Below, in pieces: positions 56,945-64,000 of a stretch of DNA of 64,000 nucleotides. The DNA is from Bombus terrestris (Eukaryota; Arthropoda; Insecta; Hymenoptera; Apidae), in contig NW_025963576.1 in NCBI RefSeq assembly GCF_910591885.1, forward strand, positions 682,001 to 746,000. Direction: 5' to 3'. How positions within the stretch are numbered: the first letter of the stretch is position 1; the number at the start of each line of letters is the position of its first letter. Under the pieces are notes generated by a model, which ran no database searches, was not told the origin of the DNA, and saw nothing but the letters and a program-made list of their open reading frames with translations. The translations under genes were made by a program, and so were the position numbers.

Positions 56945-58450
56945 CGTTGGACACCGTGGGACACCGTTGGACAACGTGGGACAACGTGGGACAACGTGGG
57001 ACAACGTGGGACAACGTGGGAAACCATGGAACAACGTGGGACAACGTGGGACACCGTTGGACAACGTTGGACACCGTGGGACAACGTGGGACAACGTGGG
57101 ACACCGTTGGACACCGTTGGACATCGTTGGACACCGTTGGACACCGTGGGACAACGTGGGACAACGTGGGACAACGTGGGACAACGTGGGACAACGTGGG
57201 ACAACGTGGGACACCGTTGGACACCGTGGGACACCGTTGGACACCGTTGGACATCGTTAGACATCGTTGGACATCGTTGGACACCGTTGGACACCGTTGG
57301 ACACCGTTGGACACCGTTGGACATCGGTGGACATCGTGGGACACCGTTGGACACCGTGGGACAACGTGGGACAACGTGGGACAACGTGGGACAACGTGGG
57401 ACAACGTGGGACAACGTGGGACAACGTGGGACAACGTGGGACAACGTGGGACAACGTGGGACAACGTGGGACAACGTGGGACAACGTGGGACAACGTGGG
57501 ACACCGTTGGACATCGTTGGACACCGTGGGACAACGTGGGACAACGTGGGACAACGTGGGACACCGTTGGACACCGTTGGACATCGTTGGACATCGTTGG
57601 ACATCGTGGGACACCGTTGGACATCGTTGGACATCGTTGGACACCGTTGGACATCGTTGGACATCGTTGGACATCGTTGGACACCGTTGGACACCGTTGG
57701 ACACCGTTGGACAACGTGGGACAACGTGGGACAACGTGGGACAACGTGGGACACCGTTGGACACCGTGGGACACCGTTGGACACCGTTGGACATCGTTGG
57801 ACACCGTGGGACAACGTGGGACAACGTGGGAAAACATGGAACAACGTGGGACAACGTGGGACAACGTGGGACAACGTGGGACACCGTTGGACATCGTTGG
57901 ACACCGTGGGACAACGTGGGACAACGTGGGACACCGTTGGACACCGTTGGACATCGTTGGACACCGTTGGACACCGTGGGACAACGTGGGACAGCGTGGG
58001 ACAACGTGGGACAACGTGGAACAACGTGGGACAACGTGGGACAACGTGGGACAACGTGGGACAACGTGGGACAACGTGGGACAACGTGGGACAACGAGGG
58101 ACAACGTGGGACACCGTTGGACATCGTTGGACACCGTGGGACAACGTGGGACAACGTGGGACACCGTGGGACACCGTTGGACACCGTTGGACATCGTTGG
58201 ACACCGTGGGACAACGTGAGACAACGTGGGACACCTTTGGACACCGTGGGACAACGTGGGACAACGTGGGACAACGTGGGACAACGTGGGACAACGTGGG
58301 ACAACGTAGGACAACGTGGGACAACGTGGGACACCGTTGGACATCGTTGGACAACGTGGGACATCGTGGGACAACGTGGGACAACGTGGGACAACGTGGG
58401 ACAACGTGGGACACCGTTGGACATCGTTGGACACCGTGGGACAACGTGGG
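56945..58450. repeat. Higher-order repeat block R7, copy c
   Basis: Third copy: AAACCATGGA 57,021, ACATCGGTGG 57,321, ACAGCGTGGG 57,991, GAGACAACGT 58,218, ACACCTTTGG 58,231. Private changes are ACATCGTTAG at 57,251 (creates the only minus-strand stop in this part of the array), ACAACGTGGA at 58,011 and ACAACGAGGG at 58,091. Confidence 0.9.
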
Positions 58451-58827
58451 ACAACGTGGGACAACGTGGGACAACGTAGGACATCGTTGGACACCGTTGG
58501 ACACCGTGGGACACCGTTGGACACCGTTGGACATCGTTGGACATCGTTGGACATCGTGGGACACCGTTGGACACCGTTGGACATCGTTGGACACCGTTGG
58601 ACACCGTGGGACAACGTGGGACAACGTGGGACAACGTGGGACACCGTTGGACATCGTTGGACACCTTTGGACACCGTGGGACAACGTGGGACAACGTGGG
58701 ACAACGTGGGACAACGTGGGACAACGTGGGACAACGTGGGACAACGTGGGACAACGTGGGACAACGTGGGACATCGTTGGACACCGTTGGACACCGTGGG
58801 ACAACGTGGGACACCGTTGGACACCGT

Positions 58828-60490
58828 TGGACATCGGTGGACATCGTGGGACACCGTTGGACACCGTTGGACACCGTTGGACATCGTTGGACACCGTTGG
58901 ACACCGTGGGACAACGTGGGACAACGTGGGACAACGTGGGACAACGTGGGACAACGTGGGACAACGTGGGACAACGTGGGACACCGTTGGACACCGTGGG
59001 ACACCGTTGGACAACGTGGGACAACGTGGGACAACGTGGGACAACGTGGGAAACCATGGAACAACGTGGGACAACGTGGGACACCGTTGGACAACGTTGG
59101 ACACCGTGGGACAACGTGGGACAACGTGGGACACCGTTGGACACCGTTGGACATCGTTGGACACCGTTGGACACCGTGGGACAACGTGGGACAACGTGGG
59201 ACAACGTGGGACAACGTGGGACAACGTGGGACAACGTGGGACAACGTGGGACACCGTTGGACACCGTGGGACACCGTTGGACACCGTTGGACATCGTTGG
59301 ACATCGTTGGACATCGTTGGACACCGTTGGACACCGTTGGACACCGTTGGACACCGTTGGACATCGGTGGACATCGTGGGACACCGTTGGACACCGTGGG
59401 ACAACGTGGGACAACGTGGGACAACGTGGGACAACGTGGGACAACGTGGGACAACGTGGGACAACGTGGGACAACGTGGGACAACGTGGGACAACGTGGG
59501 ACAACGTGGGACAACGTGGGACAACGTGGGACAACGTGGGACAACGTGGGACAACGTGGGACAACGTGGGACACCGTTGGACATCGTTGGACACCGTGGG
59601 ACAACGTGGGACAACGTGGGACAACGTGGGACACCGTTGGACACCGTTGGACATCGTTGGACATCGTTGGACATCGTGGGACACCGTTGGACATCGTTGG
59701 ACATCGTTGGACACCGTTGGACATCGTTGGACATCGTTGGACATCGTTGGACACCGTTGGACACCGTTGGACAACGTGGGACAACGTGGGACAACGTGGG
59801 ACAACGTGGGACACCGTTGGACACCGTGGGACACCGTTGGACACCGTTGGACATCGTGGGACACCGTGGGACAACGTGGGACAACGTGGGAAAACATGGA
59901 ACAACGTGGGACAACGTGGGACAACGTGGGACAACGTGGGACACCGTTGGACATCGTTGGACACCGTGGGACAACGTGGGACAACGTGGGACACCGTTGG
60001 ACACCGTTGGACATCGTTGGACACCGTTGGACACCGTGGGACAACGTGGGACAGCGTGGGACAACGTGGGACAACGTGGGACAACGTGGGACAACGTGGG
60101 ACAACGTGGGACAACGTGGGACAACGTGGGACAACGTGGGACAACGTGGGACAACGTGGGACAACGTGGGACACCGTTGGACATCGTTGGACACCGTGGG
60201 ACAACGTGGGACAACGTGGGACACCGTGGGACACCGTTGGACACCGTTGGACATCGTTGGACACCGTGGGACAACGTGAGACAACGTGGGACACCTTTGG
60301 ACACCGTGGGACAACGTGGGACAACGTGGGACAACGTGGGACAACGTGGGACAACGTGGGACAACGTAGGACAACGTGGGACAACGTGGGACACCGTTGG
60401 ACATCGTTGGACAACGTGGGACATCGTGGGACAACGTGGGACAACGTGGGACAACGTGGGACAACGTGGGACACCGTTGGACATCGTTGG
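58828..60490. repeat. Higher-order repeat block R7, copy d
   Basis: Fourth copy, shortened between its markers: TGGACATCGG 58,828, AAACCATGGA 59,051, ACATCGGTGG 59,361, ACAGCGTGGG 60,051, GAGACAACGT 60,278. The offset from copy c grows from 2,030 to 2,060. A 17-unit A-type run lies at about 59,398-59,567. Confidence 0.88.
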
Positions 60491-60577
60491 ACACCGTGGG
60501 ACAACGTGGGACAACGTGGGACACCGTTGGACACCGTTGGACATCGTTGGACACCGTTGGACACCGTGGGACAACGT

Positions 60578-60586
60578 GGACAACGT
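60578..60586. repeat. 9-base unit GGACAACGT, fourth phase slip
   Basis: One G of the initial GGG is missing. Units start at positions ending in 7 from here to 61,196. Confidence 0.97.
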
Positions 60587-61196
60587 GGGACAACGTGGGA
60601 CAACGTGGGACAACGTGGGACAACGTGGGACAACGTGGGACAACGTGGGACACCGTTGAACACCGTGGGACACCGTTGGACACCGTTGGACATCGTTGGA
60701 CATCGTTGGACATCGTGGGACACCGTTGGACACCGTTGGACATCGTTGGACACCGTTGGACACCGTGGGACAACGTGGGACAACGTGGGACAACGTGGGA
60801 CACCGTTGGACATCGTTGGACACCTTTGGACACCGTGGGACAACGTGGGACAACGTGGGACAACGTGGGACAACGTGGGACAACGTGGGACAACGTGGGA
60901 CAACGTGGGACAACGTGGGACAACGTGGGACATCGTTGGACACCGTTGGACACCGTGGGACAACGTGGGACAACGTGGGACAACGTGGGACAACGTGGGA
61001 CAACGTGGGACAACGTGGGACAACGTGGGACAACGTGGGACAACGTGGGACATCGTGGGACAACGTGGGACAACGTGGGACAACGTGGGACAACGTGGGA
61101 CAACGTGGGACAACGTGGGACAACGTGGGACAACGTGGGACAACGTGGGACAACGTGGGACAACGTGGGACAACGTGGGACAACGTGGGACAACGT

Positions 61197-61214
61197 GGAC
61201 AACGTGGACAACGT
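61197..61214. repeat. Two consecutive 9-base units, fifth and sixth phase slips
   Basis: GGACAACGT occurs twice in a row, both with two Gs instead of three, at the end of a long A-type run. Units start at positions ending in 5 afterwards. This is the only place where two shortened units are adjacent, consistent with a single G loss followed by duplication of the 9-base unit. Confidence 0.96.
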
Positions 61215-63704
61215 GGGACACCGTTGGACATCGTTGGACACCGTGGGACAACGTGGGACAACGTGGGACACCGTTGGACACCGTTGGACATCGTTGGACA
61301 CCGTTGGACACCGTGGGACAACGTGGGACAACGTGGGACAACGTGGGACAACGTGGGACAACGTGGGACAACGTGGGACAACGTGGGACAACGTGGGACA
61401 ACGTGGGACACCGTTGGACACCGTGGGACACCGTTGGACACCGTTGGACATCGTTGGACATCGTTGGACATCGTTGGACACCGTTGGACACCGTTGGACA
61501 CCGTTGGACACCGTTGGACATCGGTGGACATCGTGGGACACCGTTGGACACCGTTGGACATCGTTGGACACCGTTGGACACCGTGGGACAACGTGGGACA
61601 ACGTGGGACAACGTCGGACAACGTGGGACAACGTGGGACAACGTGGGACAACGTGGGACAACGTGGGACAACGTGGGACAACGTAGGACAACGTGGGACA
61701 ACGTGGGACAACGTGGGACAACGTGGGACAACGTGGGACAACGTGGGACAACGTGGGACAACGTGGGACAACGTGGGACAACGTGGGACAACGTGGGACA
61801 ACGTGGGACAACGTGGGACAACGTGGGACACCGTTGGACATCGTTGGACACCGTGGGACAACGTGGGACAACGTGGGACACCGTTGGACACCGTTGGACA
61901 TCGTTGGACACCGTTGGACACCGTGGGACAACGTGGGACAACGTGGGACAACGTGGGACAACGTGGGACAACGTGGGACAACGTGGGACAACGTGGGACA
62001 ACGTGGGACAACGTGGGACAACGTGGGACAACGTGGGACAACGTGGGACAACGTGGGAAACCATGGAACAACGTGGGACAACGTGGGACACCGTTGGACA
62101 TCGTTGGACACCGTGGGACAACGTGGGACAACGTGGGACACCGTTGGACACCGTTGGACATCGTTGGACACCGTTGGACACCGTGGGACAACGTGGGACA
62201 ACGTGGGACAACGTGGGACAACGTGGGACAACGTGAGACAACGTGGGACAACGTGGGACACCGTTGGACACCGTGGGACACCGTTGGACACCGTTGGACA
62301 TCGTTGGACATCGTTGGACATCGTTGGACACCGTTGGACACCGTTGGACACCGTTGGACACCGTTGGACATCGGTGGACATCGTGGGACACCGTTGGACA
62401 CCGTTGGACATCGTTGGACACCGTTGGACACCGTGGGACAACGTGGGACAACGTGGGACAACGTGGGACAACGTGGGACAACGTGGGACAACGTGGGACA
62501 CCGTTGGACATCGTTGGACACCGTGGGACAACGTGGGACAACGTGGGACAACGTGGGACACCGTTGGACACCGTTGGACATCGTTGGACACCGTTGGACA
62601 CCGTGGGACAACGTGGGACAACGTGGGACAACGTGGGACAACGTGGGACAACGTGGGACAACGTGGGACACCGTTGGACATCGTTGGACACCGTGGGACA
62701 ACGTGGGACAACGTGGGACAACGTGGGACACCGTTGGACACCGTTGGACATCGTTGGACACCGTTGGACACCGTGGGACAACGTGGGACAACGTGGGACA
62801 ACGTGGGACAACGTGGGACAACGTGGGACAACGTGGGACAACGTGGGACAACGTGGGACAACGTGGGACAACGTGGGACAACGTGGGACAACGTGGGACA
62901 ACGTGGGACACCGTTGGACATCGTTGGACACCGTGGGACAACGTGGGACAACGTGGGACACCGTGGGACACCGTTGGACACCGTTGGACATCGTTGGACA
63001 CCGTGGGACAACGTGAGACAACGTGGGACACCTTTGGACACCGTGGGACAACGTGGGACAACGTGGGACAACGTGGGACAACGTGGGACAACGTGGGACA
63101 ACGTAGGACAACGTGGGACAACGTGGGACACCGTTGGACAACGTTGGACAACGTGGGACATCGTGGGACAACGTGGGACAACGTGGGACAACGTGGGACA
63201 ACGTGGGACACCGTTGGACATCGTTGGACACCGTGGGACAACGTGGGACAACGTGGGACAACGTGGGACAACGTAGGACATCGTTGGACACCGTTGGACA
63301 CCGTGGGACAACGTGGGACAACGTGGGACAACGTGGGACAACGTGGGACAACGTGGGACAACGTGGGACAACGTGGGACAACGTGGGACACCGTTGCACA
63401 CCGTGGGACACCGTTGGACACCGTTGGACATCGTTGGACATCGTTGGACATCGTGGGACACCGTTGGACACCGTTGGACATCGTTGGACACCGTTGGACA
63501 CCGTGGGACAACGTGGGACAACGTGGGACAACGTGGGACACCGTTGGACATCGTTGGACACCTTTGGACACCGTGGGACAACGTGGGACAACGTGGGACA
63601 ACGTGGGACAACGTGGGACAACGTGGGACAACGTGGGACAACGTGGGACATCGTTGGACACCGTTGGACACCGTGGGACAACGTGGGACACCGTTGGACA
63701 CCGT

Positions 63705-64000
63705 TGGACATCGGTGGACATCGTGGGACACCGTTGGACACCGTTGGACACCGTTGGACATCGTTGGACACCGTTGGACACCGTGGGACAACGTGGGACA
63801 ACGTGGGACAACGTGGGACAACGTGGGACAACGTGGGACAACGTGGGACAACGTGGGACACCGTTGGACACCGTGGGACACCGTTGGACAACGTGGGACA
63901 ACGTGGGACAACGTGGGACAACGTGGGACAACGTGGGAAACCATGGAACAACGTGGGACAACGTGGGACACCGTTGGACAACGTTGGACACCCGTGGGAC
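63705..64000. repeat. Higher-order repeat block R7, copy e (cut by window end)
   Basis: TGGACATCGG at 63,705 and GGGAAACCAT at 63,935 repeat the opening of copy d (58,828 and 59,048) with one extra unit between them. The block runs off the window, so the array continues. Confidence 0.88.
63985..63995. repeat. 11-base unit TGGACACCCGT, the only insertion
   Basis: CC has become CCC in an otherwise normal C-type unit. It is the only unit longer than 10 bases. It lies 5 bases from the end of the window and in a homopolymer, so it could be a sequencing or contig-end error. Confidence 0.9.

Larger units (their letters stand above)
1..64000. repeat. 10-bp satellite array spanning the whole window
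   Basis: Every base belongs to a head-to-tail array of one 10-base unit, consensus KGGACAHCGT: first base G or T, seventh base A, C or T. Phase can be followed from base 1 to 63,995 with only seven one-base slips, giving 6,400 complete units and a 5-base remainder. Runs of GGGACAACGT alternate with two spacer words. The short word is GGGACACCGT, TGGACATCGT, TGGACACCGT. The long word is GGGACACCGT, TGGACACCGT, TGGACATCGT, TGGACACCGT, TGGACACCGT. All units point the same way; I saw no inversion. No unique DNA interrupts the array, so no stretch needs separate description as intergenic. I do not recognise the unit as a named satellite family. Eukaryotic satellite DNA is the likeliest class, by inference from length and HOR structure. 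Confidence 0.99.

Noticed and set aside
1..64000. Very long open reading frames on both strands, up to about 18,300 codons
   Set aside because: They arise from a stop-free 10-base unit, overlap in all frames and both strands, start at arbitrary TTG, GTG or ATG codons inside the repeat, and encode only the unit. There is no codon-position bias, domain or flanking signal.
1..64000. CRISPR array
   Set aside because: There are no unique spacers: repeats abut directly, the unit is only 10 bases, and no cas gene is present.
1..64000. Telomeric repeat array
   Set aside because: The G-rich strand and short unit are suggestive, but the unit matches no telomere repeat I know, and the HOR structure with many variant units is unlike telomerase-made DNA. 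A subtelomeric location remains possible.
1..64000. Plasmid iterons or a bacterial replication origin
   Set aside because: Iteron sets are usually a few to a few dozen units of about 20 bases beside a rep gene. This has thousands of 10-base units and no gene.
1..64000. Coding minisatellite (silk-, mucin- or antifreeze-like repeat protein)
   Set aside because: Coding repeats keep a multiple-of-three period and one favoured frame. Here the period is 10 and single-base slips are tolerated.
1..64000. Promoter-like TTGGACA boxes resembling a bacterial -35 element
   Set aside because: TTGGACA is part of every T-initial unit, differs from TTGACA, and no TATAAT-like element exists anywhere in the array.
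1..64000. tRNA, rRNA or structured non-coding RNA
   Set aside because: No sequence departs from the decamer unit, so no cloverleaf or rRNA motif can be present.
1..64000. Inverted segments or a strand switch inside the array
   Set aside because: I looked for ACGGTGTCCA or ACGTTGTCCC on the plus strand and saw none. All 6,400 units share one orientation.

Overview
The whole 64,000-base window is one uninterrupted tandem array of a 10-base repeat. I found no gene, RNA gene, transposon or unique sequence. By tracking phase from end to end I count 6,400 complete units plus 5 trailing bases: 6,393 units of 10 bases, six of 9 and one of 11. The common units are GGGACAACGT (A-type), TGGACACCGT and GGGACACCGT (C-types), and TGGACATCGT and GGGACATCGT (T-types). 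Runs of A-type units are separated by short spacer words of C- and T-type units. The array enters and leaves the window without flanking DNA, so its true length exceeds 64 kb.

Rare variant units act as natural barcodes and show nested higher-order repeats (HORs). Layout: (1) 1-8.1 kb, a roughly 4.5-kb block in two copies, the second with an internal deletion of about 0.7 kb. (2) 8.3-14.9 kb, a block of 2.6-3.7 kb in two copies. (3) 14.0-25.3 kb, a domain with its own marker (AGGACAACGT), containing three copies of a block of about 2.8 kb. Two markers common elsewhere (TGGACATCGG and TGAACACCGT) are absent here. (4) 25.3-31.6 kb, a mixed domain with a nearly perfect 1,020-base duplication. (5) 32.4-37.8 kb, three copies of a block that each carry an internal 300-base doublet. 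(6) 39.3-47.7 kb, blocks repeated at offsets of 1,240, 2,130, 2,480 and 4,280. (7) 48-64 kb, at least four copies, plus a fifth cut by the window end, of a block at offsets of 3,870, about 3,210, about 2,050 and about 4,880.

The period of 10 is not a multiple of 3 and the common units contain no stop codon in any frame. All six frames therefore stay open for thousands of codons and read as ten-residue peptide repeats. These are arithmetic by-products and I annotate no CDS.

A pure short-unit array of this length with multi-kilobase HORs is typical of eukaryotic satellite DNA (heterochromatic, subtelomeric or centromere-proximal) seen in long-read assemblies. This is inference: nothing in the window identifies the species or the chromosomal position. 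The most interesting properties are the HOR architecture, a regular G-quadruplex-compatible pattern on the plus strand, one largely intact CpG per 10 bases, and a unit length close to one helical turn.
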